From Calditrichota bacterium (GTDB taxonomy: Bacteria > Calditrichota > Calditrichia > Calditrichales > J004), in the NCBI GenBank assembly GCA_003696775.1, contig RFFS01000061.1:1-53092 (forward strand): a DNA stretch of 53,092 nucleotides, read 5' to 3'. The notes beneath the pieces are model-generated. The model saw nothing but the letters and a program-made list of their open reading frames with translations. It did not search any database and was not told the origin of the DNA. The translations under genes were made by a program, and so were the position numbers. Positions 19,675-29,520 of this stretch are shown here, in pieces. The first letter of the stretch is position 1; each line of letters begins with the position of its first letter.

Positions 19675-22600
19675 TTACCTCATAATTACACATTTTCCGG
19701 AACGACGTTGGCCGCCGATTTCCAGAATATACAAATAAACGCCCGCGCTGACCGGCGCGCCGTTATCATCTTTCTTATCCCATGCCACGCCGCCAAAGTT
19801 TACCGTCTCGCGCAGCGTTCGTACCACTTTTCCCCGCAGACTGTATATCACGATTTGTGCCTCTCCGGCGGGTAAACGGGAAAAGTAGATGGTCGTATTT
19901 TCCGGTTTATCCGGTTGCGGATAAACCCTTAATTTGTCCAGACTTGTAACGGCCTGAAACAAACTGATTTTTGAATTTTCGCGGATCGGGCGTCCCTGTG
20001 TGTCGTGCAGGTTGTTCAATTCGATCCAGGAAGCCTGTCCGCTGGCGCCGGAAAATGTCCGGGCATCCAGCGTCAACCGGACGCGGGTGGAATCCCCCTC
20101 CGGCAGGGTCGCTTCGCTGACCGAACCCGATGGCTGTACGGTATAACGGCTTACATCCGTTAATTCCGCGCCCCGCATCAACCCGCTGAATACAATTTCC
20201 ACGCTTCGGTTATCCACGGAATGACTCAAAACAAACGGCGCCCGGCCCGGCGTCCGGTATTGATAAACGACGCGACGCGCCCGGGAAGCCAGTAACATGC
20301 CGTCTTCGGCGCGGAATTCCTCCAGGAGCAGTGTGTCCGGCTGCTCCGTGGAAAAAGATTGTTCAAATGTAACCAAAATTTCATTGTCGTGCCCGCTCAA
20401 AACGACGGAACTTGCACTGTGGGCCCTGCTATTGAGATAAACACGGAAGTCAGCGGCATTTTGCGTCCGAAGCGGTTTGTCAAATTCGATGCGCACGCTG
20501 CGTTGATCCACATCCCTGAGGCGTATAATGCGCAACGGCGCGCGGATACGCAAAGAATCACTCAGGCCATAATAACTTTCCGGTATCGTTCGATTACGGT
20601 TCACCGCGGTTACGGCATATTGATATAAGGAGTCGCGTTGCAGCAGACTGTCTTTAAATACGGGCTGTGTAACGCTGTCGGTTACCGTCCATTCTCCGTT
20701 ATTCATTTTTCGATATATTTTGAAATAATCAGCCTGCATGGTGATCCAGCCAAGGGTGACGGCCGCGCTGTCGGTCATGTTTAATGTAACAAACGCCGGC
20801 GTGGCGGGACGATCGGCGGCATGCGCACTGTATCCGACGAGGGCATTGCCGGTATTAAAGTAGAAACCTTCGCTGCCCGTCCCGCTTAGATCGCTTATCA
20901 AAACGGTATTGGAACGCGCCGTTTCACTCAGCCATACCGCCTGCCAGTGGTTATCCACGCGTTCGAACAGATAGAGCCGGGGGAAAAAAGCGCAGAACAG
21001 GGTGGCGCGGCCGTTCAGGGAACGCACGGTCATGCCGCTGTCGAAATCGCGGGTATCGCTAAATCCGTAGAGAGCCAGGGTGTCGGTGCGCGTCAGCTTG
21101 CCGCCGGACATGCGGAATGTTTCCACCTGCCAGTAGCGGGCGTCGAATTCGTGCTCATAGTTGACATTCTCACTGGTATGGGATGCCACAACCAGCAGGC
21201 TGTCATCGGCGCTGATCATTTCCGTGGCATTGGGAAAGCGGCTATGGGTTACGTCTTTCAACTTATAGGCATTGTCGCCAGTGTTGCCGAAAACCAACAC
21301 ATCCCCGTCATAATCGCCATAAATGATTTCCGTGCGACCGTCTCCATCCAGATCGGCAAGGGCCACGCGGGGCACGCCCAGACGGTTGGCGCCTTCGGAT
21401 GTGTTTTCCAAAAAGGTGCTTTCCGTAAAGCTGTTGTCACCGACGCTTTCGAGTAATCGGTAACCCGCGTCGCCGTCTCGCACGATGATTTCCATGCGGC
21501 CGTCCCGGTCCGTATCCGCATAGCCCGCGCCCCAATAGTTGCTGGTATCCTGCCATATGAGCGTGGAGGGGAACGCGCCCGGTGTGTCGGCTTCAAATAT
21601 CCAACTTAGCCGACCATAGCCCAATAAGATATCCGACCGGCCGTCGCCGTCCACATCCCCGCCATCGCGGGGGATGGCTGAAAAGGAAGTTTTAAGGCGG
21701 AGTTCAAATTGACCGTTTTCAAATTCATAAATTTCCACCGGACCAAAGGCATTCTCCTCATCATAGCGGCTTAACATTACCTCCGGTTTGCCATCCCTAT
21801 CCAGGTCGAGGGTATGATCCAGATAATAACCGGCAGGCAGTGTCTCTTGCAGGGATTCAAAAGCACGCCATTGGTACGGATCCCCCATAGACAAAGTATC
21901 GGAGCCCATCACCGGACGGGCACGCAATCCCGCCCGATTTACGGCGGATACCTTAAAAGTATAACGTCCCGGATAACTTGTGCCGTCCAGCTTGATGCGC
22001 TGTATGGTGCTCTCATAGGGCGAGGTAACACGCGTGGAATCGCCATTGGCGTGGAACAGGGTTACATCACCCACCGCCACGTCGGAAGTGTTGAAGGTGA
22101 TCAGCGTGGCTTCCGATCGACCGTCAAGCAGCGGTGTAACGGCAATCCGGTTGATAACCGGCGCGGTGCGATCCAGATGAAAAAATCCATGACGCTCCAA
22201 TAGGGAACCGTCTTGCAATTGTACCCTGAGGCGCAAACCGTACGTGGTATCGGCAAGCGTGTGCGCGGGGAGCCGGGCGATGGTGTCCTGCCAGGCCTGG
22301 CGTCCGGTAACCTCGACGATATCCTGCCAGTTTTCCGGCGTTTCGCCGATACCGTAGGATAAGACATAGGAAGATAAGTCCGGATGCAGGATGGTGGCGG
22401 TAATGGCGATGGTGTCTTCCGCCACGGCGCTGTTAATGGCCGGGGACTCGATACGCAACGTGGCGGCATAAGGTACCCGCAGTGCTTTACCGGCATTCAG
22501 GCGACCGGCGCCGCTGTAGGCATCCCAGCCATTGAACAAGATATCGTCGCTGGCGGAGGTGATGATATGGCGGATTTCCTCCGGGGTTAAAGTGGGATGG

Positions 22601-23775
22601 ATGCTGTATATAAGAGCCGCCGTGGCGCTGACCAGAGGCGCGCTGAAGGATGTACCGTTAAGCGTGTTGTAACCACCACCGGGCGCGGTGCTGATCAGAT
22701 CGGTTCCCGGGGCCAGCAGGTCAACGGAGGTTCCGTAATTGGAAAAACCGGCCAGTCCGTCCTGAGGGGTGGAAGCGCCCACGGAAATAACTTCCGGCAG
22801 GCCCGATGGGAAATGTATCTGATCCGTGGCGCTGTTTCCCGCCGAGGCGATGCAGATTACGCCCCGGGCGCTGACATAACGGATCACATCTCTCAAAAAA
22901 CGAGACAGGGCGGTGTCGCCAAAGGACATGTTTACCACCCGGGCACCGTTGTTAAGCGCGTAAAAGAGCGCGCGGGCCACATCATCTTCCTCGAGATAAC
23001 CGGAAGCGGTACCGGCGCGCAGCGGCATGATGCGCACGCCCGGCGCCAGGCCGCTGATCCCCCTGCCGTTATTCGCCGTGGCGGCAATCAAACCGGCGAC
23101 TTCAGTGCCGTGGCCGCCGCTGAATTCATCCATGGGTCGGTTGTCGGGGGTGGTGTAATCCCCGCCGTCCGGAAAGCGCGGCGCGTCGGTAAAATCCCAG
23201 CCGATCACATCATCCACAAAGCCATTGCCGTCATCATCCTTGTCGTTGATGTCACCCGGGTCAAAACGGCCGTTCCCGTTGATATCCTCGGCGATGTTGA
23301 TCCATAAGGCGTCTTGCACATCGGGGTGCTCATAATCCACGCCCGTATCGATAATACCCACCACCACATCCGGGCTGCCGGTGGTTACCTGCCAGGCCGA
23401 AGGCGCGTTGACCTTTTCCAAATACCATTGTTGTGCGCTGAGGGAGTCCGCGCTATACGGCTCCACCTTAAAATGCCCCACCTGTTCGCTGTAATCGCTC
23501 CAGCCGGCGGCATCCAGAGCGTTGATCAGACCACCGGGCGCCCGCTCTATGATCAGCCAATGATCAAACGGCGTGTCGCCCCTGTAACGTAAATGCGTTT
23601 CGGAAACACGCATGGCCTCAACGGCCTGCGCGGATACCGGCCATGCGAGCTGAGCAAAATCTTTTTGCAGGAGGGCACGCTTGTTTTTATAGCCGTCTGG
23701 TGTCAGGTGCACAAAACGGGCCTGTCCCCAAATTACCGTGATGCTGAATAATAATGCTGTAAATAAACGTGACAT
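19675..23775 (-). CDS. Secreted subtilisin-like (S8) protease with FG-GAP-like repeats and FlgD/T9SS-type C-terminal module
   Basis: Triad motifs VGIIDTGVDYEHPDV, GGHGTEVAGLIAA, NGTSFSAPLVSATAAL; repeats DVDGDGRSDILLGYG, DTDRDGRMEIIVRDG, DLDGDGRTEIIYGDYDGD; C-terminus VYPQPDKPENTTIYFSRLPAGEAQIVIYSLRGKVVRTL...GVYLYILEIGGQRRSGKCVIMR. Confidence 0.92.
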   Translation of the reverse strand: MSRLFTALLFSITVIWGQARFVHLTPDGYKNKRALLQKDFAQLAWPVSAQAVEAMRVSETHLRYRGDTPFDHWLIIERAPGGLINALDAAGWSDYSEQVGHFKVEPYSADSLSAQQWYLEKVNAPSAWQVTTGSPDVVVGIIDTGVDYEHPDVQDALWINIAEDINGNGRFDPGDINDKDDDGNGFVDDVIGWDFTDAPRFPDGGDYTTPDNRPMDEFSGGHGTEVAGLIAATANNGRGISGLAPGVRIMPLRAGTASGYLEEDDVARALFYALNNGARVVNMSFGDTALSRFLRDVIRYVSARGVICIASAGNSATDQIHFPSGLPEVISVGASTPQDGLAGFSNYGTSVDLLAPGTDLISTAPGGGYNTLNGTSFSAPLVSATAALIYSIHPTLTPEEIRHIITSASDDILFNGWDAYSGAGRLNAGKALRVPYAATLRIESPAINSAVAEDTIAITATILHPDLSSYVLSYGIGETPENWQDIVEVTGRQAWQDTIARLPAHTLADTTYGLRLRVQLQDGSLLERHGFFHLDRTAPVINRIAVTPLLDGRSEATLITFNTSDVAVGDVTLFHANGDSTRVTSPYESTIQRIKLDGTSYPGRYTFKVSAVNRAGLRARPVMGSDTLSMGDPYQWRAFESLQETLPAGYYLDHTLDLDRDGKPEVMLSRYDEENAFGPVEIYEFENGQFELRLKTSFSAIPRDGGDVDGDGRSDILLGYGRLSWIFEADTPGAFPSTLIWQDTSNYWGAGYADTDRDGRMEIIVRDGDAGYRLLESVGDNSFTESTFLENTSEGANRLGVPRVALADLDGDGRTEIIYGDYDGDVLVFGNTGDNAYKLKDVTHSRFPNATEMISADDSLLVVASHTSENVNYEHEFDARYWQVETFRMSGGKLTRTDTLALYGFSDTRDFDSGMTVRSLNGRATLFCAFFPRLYLFERVDNHWQAVWLSETARSNTVLISDLSGTGSEGFYFNTGNALVGYSAHAADRPATPAFVTLNMTDSAAVTLGWITMQADYFKIYRKMNNGEWTVTDSVTQPVFKDSLLQRDSLYQYAVTAVNRNRTIPESYYGLSDSLRIRAPLRIIRLRDVDQRSVRIEFDKPLRTQNAADFRVYLNSRAHSASSVVLSGHDNEILVTFEQSFSTEQPDTLLLEEFRAEDGMLLASRARRVVYQYRTPGRAPFVLSHSVDNRSVEIVFSGLMRGAELTDVSRYTVQPSGSVSEATLPEGDSTRVRLTLDARTFSGASGQASWIELNNLHDTQGRPIRENSKISLFQAVTSLDKLRVYPQPDKPENTTIYFSRLPAGEAQIVIYSLRGKVVRTLRETVNFGGVAWDKKDDNGAPVSAGVYLYILEIGGQRRSGKCVIMR

Positions 23776-23831
23776 GAGCCCGTAAACAGGTAAATGGTTG
23801 TTGATGACGGCGATGATCTTCCGTTTTTGGA

Positions 23832-24998
23832 TCAGCTTTGAATTTGTAAAAATTTATCCAGGAATGCGATTTTCTTTTTAAAACGCGGATTATCGGGTTC
23901 GCGATTGCACAGTTCCCCGAAAACATGGCGCGCCTCGTTGAATTTTTTTTGGGCGATAAGTATTTCACCGAATGTGGGGGTTATCAGGCTGGGATTGGTC
24001 ATGAGCTTTTCAATGGTCACCTCTTCTTCCTCGTCGTCGGCCGGGGCCATTTCGGACATGGCCGGAGGGGGCATGGTTTCAACCGGGATGGCGGGAGCTT
24101 CCGCCGCCGCTGTTTCGGGCAGGGATTCGGGCTCTTCATCGGCGCTCAACAACAGGTCATCTTCCGGCGATTCTTTTTGCAGTTCGTTGAGCAGCATTTC
24201 GGTCTCATCTACGGGAGGTGTCGGGGCCTCTTCAGGCGTTGCGGTTGCCTCTTCCGATATTTCGACGGTTTCATCGAGAATCAGATCATCCACTTCCAAC
24301 CAGTCGCCTTCATCGTCCGCCGCGTTCTGTTCCTCTTCCCCGGGAACAAACATGTCATCCATCAGCAGGGCGAAATCCTGGTCGGTTTTATCGAATCCGC
24401 TTAAATCCGGCTTTTGCTCCTTAGCGGGGTTTACTTCCAATAAGGGCTCATCGGCCAGCGGGTCCAGCAGATCGCTGTCGCTTAAATCAAGGATTTCCGT
24501 TTCATCCGGTTTGTCCGGCGTGGTTTCGGCGGCGGCAAGCGGTGTTTCTTCTTCCGGAATAAGAAGTGTATCATCCGTGTTTAAAAGCTCATCATCGGTT
24601 TCATCGACGGGGGCAACAGGTTCGGGTGCCGTGGGCTCCGTGGCGGCCAGTTGTTCCTGCAGGTCGTCATCATAGGGATAAAACATGCGTGCTTTTTTCA
24701 GCCAGTCCGTACTGAGTTGGCGCAGGCCTTCTTCCTTAAAAAACAGAGCGAGTTCCTTCATGGCGCGCAGATTGTTGGGGGCGTAGTTAAGCGCCCGCTC
24801 AAATTCGGCCCGGGCGTCGTCTTTTTTGTCCGATGCTTTGTAGCATAAGCCCAATACAAGATGGCCGTCGGCATAGCCTGGAAAACGCCGTACACCGGCC
24901 TCACACAGATAAAGAGCGTTTTTCACTTTGCCTTCTTCCAGCATTTTGGACGCGCGGGAGGCAAATAAAATAAAATCTTTTTCCATCACATCGGACAT
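23832..24998 (-). CDS. TPR-containing protein with long acidic linker
   Basis: N-terminal TPR-like helices (YADGHLVLGLCYKASDKKDDARAEFERALNYAPNN); Asp/Glu/Pro-rich middle; C-terminal TPR-like helices. Confidence 0.8.
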   Translation of the reverse strand: MSDVMEKDFILFASRASKMLEEGKVKNALYLCEAGVRRFPGYADGHLVLGLCYKASDKKDDARAEFERALNYAPNNLRAMKELALFFKEEGLRQLSTDWLKKARMFYPYDDDLQEQLAATEPTAPEPVAPVDETDDELLNTDDTLLIPEEETPLAAAETTPDKPDETEILDLSDSDLLDPLADEPLLEVNPAKEQKPDLSGFDKTDQDFALLMDDMFVPGEEEQNAADDEGDWLEVDDLILDETVEISEEATATPEEAPTPPVDETEMLLNELQKESPEDDLLLSADEEPESLPETAAAEAPAIPVETMPPPAMSEMAPADDEEEEVTIEKLMTNPSLITPTFGEILIAQKKFNEARHVFGELCNREPDNPRFKKKIAFLDKFLQIQS

Positions 24999-25016
24999 GG
25001 GTAAATACTCCTCGGA

Positions 25017-25505
25017 TTACCAACCACTTAATGTTGTATTAACTATATCCTCGACGATAATTTCCAGGGCTTCATCCACGGCGGCGTCTATTTCATCCTG
25101 CCCGGCGTCGGCGGATAACAAAGCGTAGGCCGAAAATGTTTTATCGTAAAGCTTTTTGGACATGCGCACATCGTCCGCGCGCACCTTGATGTTTACCGTC
25201 AGACGGTATTCGGCCACGGTTTCACCCGGTTCGATGGCCTGTTCCGTGCGTTGGACGGATTGCACGCTGCCTTTGAGGATGATGTCGGCGCGACCGGCAT
25301 CGGTAACAGCCAGGGTGTTGTCTTCCACAAAACCGTTTAAGATGCTGTCGGTCACCTTTTCGCGGATGCCGGGCCAGGCGCTGCGGTCGTCAAACAGGGG
25401 CACGGCCACCGTTTTAAGGTGCGATGGCAGGGCGCCTTTAAAGGAATAAAAGCCGCAGGCCTGCCATAATACGCCGATCAGGATCAGGAAAAGGAATTTT
25501 CTCAT
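25017..25505 (-). CDS. LptE-like LPS-assembly lipoprotein
   Basis: MRKFLFLILIGVLWQACGFYSFKGALPSHLKTVAVPLFDDRSAWPGIREKVTDSILNGFVEDN; lipobox; characteristic LptE family N-terminal pattern. Confidence 0.8.
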   Translation of the reverse strand: MRKFLFLILIGVLWQACGFYSFKGALPSHLKTVAVPLFDDRSAWPGIREKVTDSILNGFVEDNTLAVTDAGRADIILKGSVQSVQRTEQAIEPGETVAEYRLTVNIKVRADDVRMSKKLYDKTFSAYALLSADAGQDEIDAAVDEALEIIVEDIVNTTLSGW

Positions 25506-26683
25506 AATCCGTATTCTTTGATTTTACGATAAAGGGTGCGCTCGCTAATTTGTAGGGCGCGGGCGGTTTTACGACGGCTGCCGCCAAATCGGTTCAGGGT
25601 TTCCTTAATCAGTTCGCGTTCCATGCCGGCCAGTGTGGTCGGTTTTACCGCGTTGTCGTCGGCTTTAAAAGAAGAGGCGTCCTGTTCCGACATAAATCCG
25701 AGTGGCTGTGGCGGTGCCGCGGGCAAATTGCGGTTCATCTGACTTTGCATAAAGGCGCTGAACATCTGCTTCAGTTCGGAAATATCCAGTTTCAAAGCGA
25801 TCAACGTGCGGTAGATCAGTTCACGCTCCACCTGTTCCGGTGTTTTGTTAACCGGCATGGGCAATTGATCACCGGTTCCGGCGCTGAAGCCGTTATTCAT
25901 TTGCAGTGTGCTGCGTACATAATCCGGGCGGATCACCCCGCCGTGATTGAGAATGATGGCGGTTTCCACAAAATTACGCAATTCCCGCACATTGCCCGGC
26001 CAGTCAAAACGCACCATCAGCTCCACCGCTTCCGGGGAAAAACCTTTAAAATTGATTCGGTTTTTATCCGCGAACTGACGGGCGAACAGTTCTATCAATC
26101 CCGGTATATCTTCCCGGCGTTCGCGCAGGGGCGGTATATATAAAGTGATGGCCTTCAGCCGGTAGTAGAGGTCCCGGCGGAACTGGTTTTCCTGAACAGC
26201 CTGTTCCAGATTGCGGTTGGTGGCGGCAATCACGCGTACATCCACTTTTTGAATTTCCGTGCCGCCCACGCGCATAAATTCCGATGTTTCCAGCACGCGT
26301 AGCAACTTAACCTGAGTGTTCAACGGCATCTCACCAATTTCGTCGAGAAAAATGGTGCCTTTGTCGGCCATCTCAAAATAGCCTTTTTTGCGGCCGATGG
26401 CGCCGGTAAACGATCCTTTTTCATGGCCAAATAATTCGGACTCTAAAATGCCTTCCGGTATGGCGCCGCAGTTCACGGATACCAATGAACGGTTTTTACG
26501 CCCGCTCAATCGATGGATGGCGTTGGCCACCACTTCCTTCCCCGTGCCGCTTTCGCCGATAATCAATACGGATAGCTCCGTGGGCGCCACCATGGCGATG
26601 GTTTGCAGCAATTCTTCCACCTTGGGGTGTCTGCCGTAAAAACCGGTGATCTTTTGAAGTTCTTCTATGGAAATGTTATGCAT
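25502..26683 (-). CDS. Sigma-54-dependent activator (AAA+ and Fis-type HTH, no receiver domain)
   Basis: GESGTGKEVVANAIH; FGHEKGSFTGAIGRKKG; DEIGEMPLNTQVKLLRVLE; HTH KETLNRFGGSRRKTARALQISERTLYRKIKEYGL. Confidence 0.93.
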   Translation of the reverse strand: MHNISIEELQKITGFYGRHPKVEELLQTIAMVAPTELSVLIIGESGTGKEVVANAIHRLSGRKNRSLVSVNCGAIPEGILESELFGHEKGSFTGAIGRKKGYFEMADKGTIFLDEIGEMPLNTQVKLLRVLETSEFMRVGGTEIQKVDVRVIAATNRNLEQAVQENQFRRDLYYRLKAITLYIPPLRERREDIPGLIELFARQFADKNRINFKGFSPEAVELMVRFDWPGNVRELRNFVETAIILNHGGVIRPDYVRSTLQMNNGFSAGTGDQLPMPVNKTPEQVERELIYRTLIALKLDISELKQMFSAFMQSQMNRNLPAAPPQPLGFMSEQDASSFKADDNAVKPTTLAGMERELIKETLNRFGGSRRKTARALQISERTLYRKIKEYGL

Positions 26684-26921
26684 GGATGGTTACGTATCCG
26701 ATTGTTTGCGCTCTGTTATAACAGTAAAATGAAATGTAGGGATTAATTAAACGCAATTCAACGCGGGAAAAAATGTTTCGTTGCATCGGGCATGGCATGG
26801 ATATGGCTTTGAAAAGTCCGGTTACGGGTCTTTCGGTTCAAAATTGTTTGTCATCCGTAAAATAGACTTTTTATGTATCGTATTTATGGTTAAAATAACC
26901 GTTTTTATAAAGGAAAATAAG

Positions 26922-27878
26922 ATGAAAAACTTTGCACTGATCGGCGCGGCGGGTTATGTGGCCCCGCGGCATATGCAGGCCATCCGCGATACGGGTAACC
27001 GTTTGGTTTGCGCGCTGGATAAAAGTGATTCGGTCGGTATTCTGGACCGTTATTTCGACGATGTGGATTTTTTCACGGAATTTGAACGCTTTGACCGCCA
27101 TGTGGAACGGCTGCGTATTCAGGAACCGGAAAAAGCGCTGGATTATGTGAGTATCTGTTCGCCCAATTACATCCATGACGCGCATATACGTTTTGCCCTG
27201 CGCGTGGGCGCCGATGCCTTGTGTGAAAAACCGTTGGTGCTCAATCCGTGGAATCTGGACGCGCTGGAGGAACTGGAACAACGCAGCGGTCAACGTGTCT
27301 GGAATGTGTTGCAACTGCGCGTACATCCTTCATTACTGGCGCTTAAGGAACGGTTGGCGCAAACCCCTTCCCGCGAAAAGCATGAAATCGATCTGACCTA
27401 TATCACCTCACGCGGTAAGTGGTATGATTTTTCCTGGAAAGGGGAACTGCCCAAGTCCGGCGGTATCGCTACCAATATCGGTATTCATTTTTTTGATATG
27501 CTGATCTGGTTGTTTGGCGCAGTTCAGGATGTGAAGGTCTATCGCTCGGAAGCGCGGCGTAACAGCGGTTTTCTGGAACTGGAGCGCGCCCGCGTGCGCT
27601 GGTTTTTGAGTCTGGAAAAAAGCGACCTGCCCGAAGCGATTCGCGCAGCGGGACAACCCACCTATCGTTCCATCACACTGGATGGCGGTGAAATAGAATT
27701 TTCAGGCGGTTTTACGGATTTGCATACGGTGATTTATGAGAATATGCTGGCGGGTCGCGGCTTCGGCCTGCGCGACGCCCGGCCGTCCATTGAGGTAGCG
27801 CACAGGATACGCCATGCCTTGCCCGCCACACCTTCCTCCGGACAGCAACACCCTTTTTTGGAGAAAATCAATGCGTGA
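26922..27878 (+). CDS. wlbA: Gfo/Idh/MocA oxidoreductase, WlbA-like (UDP-GlcNAcA 3-oxidase)
   Basis: MKNFALIGAAGYVAPRHMQAIRDTGNRLVCALDKSDSVGILDRYF; CSPNYIHDAHIRFALRVGADALCEKPLVLNPWNLD; start trimmed from 26781. Confidence 0.85.
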   Translation: MKNFALIGAAGYVAPRHMQAIRDTGNRLVCALDKSDSVGILDRYFDDVDFFTEFERFDRHVERLRIQEPEKALDYVSICSPNYIHDAHIRFALRVGADALCEKPLVLNPWNLDALEELEQRSGQRVWNVLQLRVHPSLLALKERLAQTPSREKHEIDLTYITSRGKWYDFSWKGELPKSGGIATNIGIHFFDMLIWLFGAVQDVKVYRSEARRNSGFLELERARVRWFLSLEKSDLPEAIRAAGQPTYRSITLDGGEIEFSGGFTDLHTVIYENMLAGRGFGLRDARPSIEVAHRIRHALPATPSSGQQHPFLEKINA

Positions 27879-28479
27879 ACGGAATTTTTTTGTTCATCCC
27901 TCCGCCTATGTGGATGAGGATGTGGTCATTGGAGCAGGAACGAAAATCTGGCATTTTTCCCATATTCAAAAAGGCGCACGAATCGGAGAAAATTGCGTGT
28001 TTGGTCAGAATGTAAATGTTGGCAATAACGTGCATATCGGCAACGGTTGTAAGGTGCAAAACAATGTTTCCATTTACGAGGGCGTGGAACTGGAAGATTT
28101 TGTTTTTTGCGGCCCGTCGATGGTGTTTACCAACATACTGGAACCGCGCTGCGAATTTCCCCAGCGTGGCGGCGCCTTTTATCTAAAAACGCGCGTGGGG
28201 CGGGGCGCCAGCATCGGGGCCAATGCCACTATTGTATGCGGACATGACATCGGGCGGTATGCCTTTATCGCCGCCGGCGCGGTGGTTACCCAATCGGTAC
28301 CGGATTATGCCCTGATGGCCGGCGTCCCCGCGCGGCAAATAGGTTGGATGAGTCGTCACGGCGCGCGCCTTACCCAACAGGCGGACGGCATCTGGCTGTG
28401 TTCCAAAAGCGGATGGCGCTATCAATTGCAAGAGGGTGTGATGCGTTGCCTGGATAAAGACGAAGCCGAAACGGTATAA
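27871..28479 (+). CDS. wlbB: Left-handed beta-helix acetyltransferase, WlbB/WbpD-like
   Basis: FVHPSAYVDEDVVIGAGTKIWHFSHIQKGARIGENCVFGQNVNVGNNVHIGNGCKVQNNVSIYEGVELED hexapeptide repeats; overlaps wlbA. Confidence 0.87.
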   Translation: MRERNFFVHPSAYVDEDVVIGAGTKIWHFSHIQKGARIGENCVFGQNVNVGNNVHIGNGCKVQNNVSIYEGVELEDFVFCGPSMVFTNILEPRCEFPQRGGAFYLKTRVGRGASIGANATIVCGHDIGRYAFIAAGAVVTQSVPDYALMAGVPARQIGWMSRHGARLTQQADGIWLCSKSGWRYQLQEGVMRCLDKDEAETV

Positions 28480-28488
28480 TTGTTTATT

Positions 28489-28533
28489 AGCCGCCCCGGC
28501 AGGGTTGTATAATCCGGGCTGCGGCTCTTTTTT
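28489..28533 (+). terminator. Intrinsic terminator after wlbB-like gene
   Basis: AGCCGCCCCGG ... CCGGGCTGCGGCT followed by CTTTTTT. Confidence 0.75.
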
Positions 28534-28704
28534 GTTGAAAATATCAAAAAATATTGCATTATTTCCAATTACATGTAAAACCCAACTACCGCGATATTTT
28601 GTGAAATCGCCCTTCAATAATATTCCTCAAATGTGAACTGTTTGTTAAAAACCAGCCGGATACTTGTACCATACGCAAGTTTAATCTAACCGGAGGGCAT
28701 TTTT

Positions 28705-29439
28705 ATGTCTATTTATCGTTTTATGATCGTAGCCGCCGTTGCGGCCCTGGCCTGGTCTTGTCAGCAGGGGGATACCATAAATTCCGCGGATGCGCCGGAC
28801 GCGCGTTTCGGACGTTCCGCCGATCGCGTGGACACACATGGTCTGTATATGCTTTACGATATCACCATAGAGAATATGACCCCGGCCACCGCACCGGGCG
28901 CCAGTCAGCCCATGTCGCCGGCTGTTGTGGCTTCCCACAATTTGCATACGGCCGTTTTCAAAACAGGCCGCCTGGCTTCCGATGAACTGGCTCAACTGGC
29001 GGAAGATGCCGTCAGCGCGCCGCTGGTGGAATCCTTAAACGACAACCCGCTGGTTTACGATGTGCAACAGGGCGATGGCGTTATTTTTCCGGGCGCTTCC
29101 ACCACCATCCGTATTAAGGCGCGTCCCGGTTTTCAAAAACTGTCCATCGTTTCCATGCTGGTGAATACCAACGACGCTTTTATGGGGGTGGACGGTTTGT
29201 TGATGCCGTTGAAAGGTTCCAAAACCGTTTATGCTTATGCCTATGACGCGGGCAGTGAAAAAAACACGGAATCCATGGATCACATCCCCGGGCCCTGCTG
29301 CGGCAGTCCGCATGTGCGCGTTCCCACCTCGGAACCGATCCATTTACACGGCGGCATACAAGGCGTTGGCGATCTCGATCCGGCGATTTACGGCTGGGAC
29401 GGCCCTGCTGCCCGCATTACGGTAACCCGCGTGCAATAA
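28705..29439 (+). CDS. Spondin_N domain lipoprotein-like protein
   Basis: SD GGAGG; signal peptide with AWSCQQG; YDITIENMTPATAPGASQPMSPAVVASHNLHTAVFKTGRLASDELAQLAEDG-type Spondin_N pattern. Confidence 0.85.
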   Translation: MSIYRFMIVAAVAALAWSCQQGDTINSADAPDARFGRSADRVDTHGLYMLYDITIENMTPATAPGASQPMSPAVVASHNLHTAVFKTGRLASDELAQLAEDAVSAPLVESLNDNPLVYDVQQGDGVIFPGASTTIRIKARPGFQKLSIVSMLVNTNDAFMGVDGLLMPLKGSKTVYAYAYDAGSEKNTESMDHIPGPCCGSPHVRVPTSEPIHLHGGIQGVGDLDPAIYGWDGPAARITVTRVQ

Positions 29440-29471
29440 TATTTGGCGCCGTTTAATTCATGGTCTATTTT

Positions 29472-29503
29472 ACAGAATCCGCCTGGGGCGGGTTCTGTTT
29501 TTT
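29472..29503 (+). terminator. Intrinsic terminator upstream of the response regulator
   Basis: ACAGAATCCGCCTGGGGCGGGTTCTGTTTTTT: near-perfect stem plus T-run. Confidence 0.8.
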
Positions 29504-29520
29504 ATTAAGGGAATGTATAA

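Noticed and set aside
22597-23307. 236-aa plus-strand ORF
   Set aside because: Antisense to the catalytic domain of the subtilase; no recognisable motifs.
23905-24675. 256-aa Ser-rich plus-strand ORF
   Set aside because: Antisense to the acidic linker of the TPR gene; poly-Ser is the reverse complement of Glu/Asp/Ala-rich codons.
26793-26808. Possible sigma-54 site TGGCAT-GGATA-TGGCT upstream of the wlbA-like gene
   Set aside because: GG-N10-GC spacing is right, but the -12 element is TGGC rather than TTGC and there is no nearby UAS-like palindrome; too weak to call.
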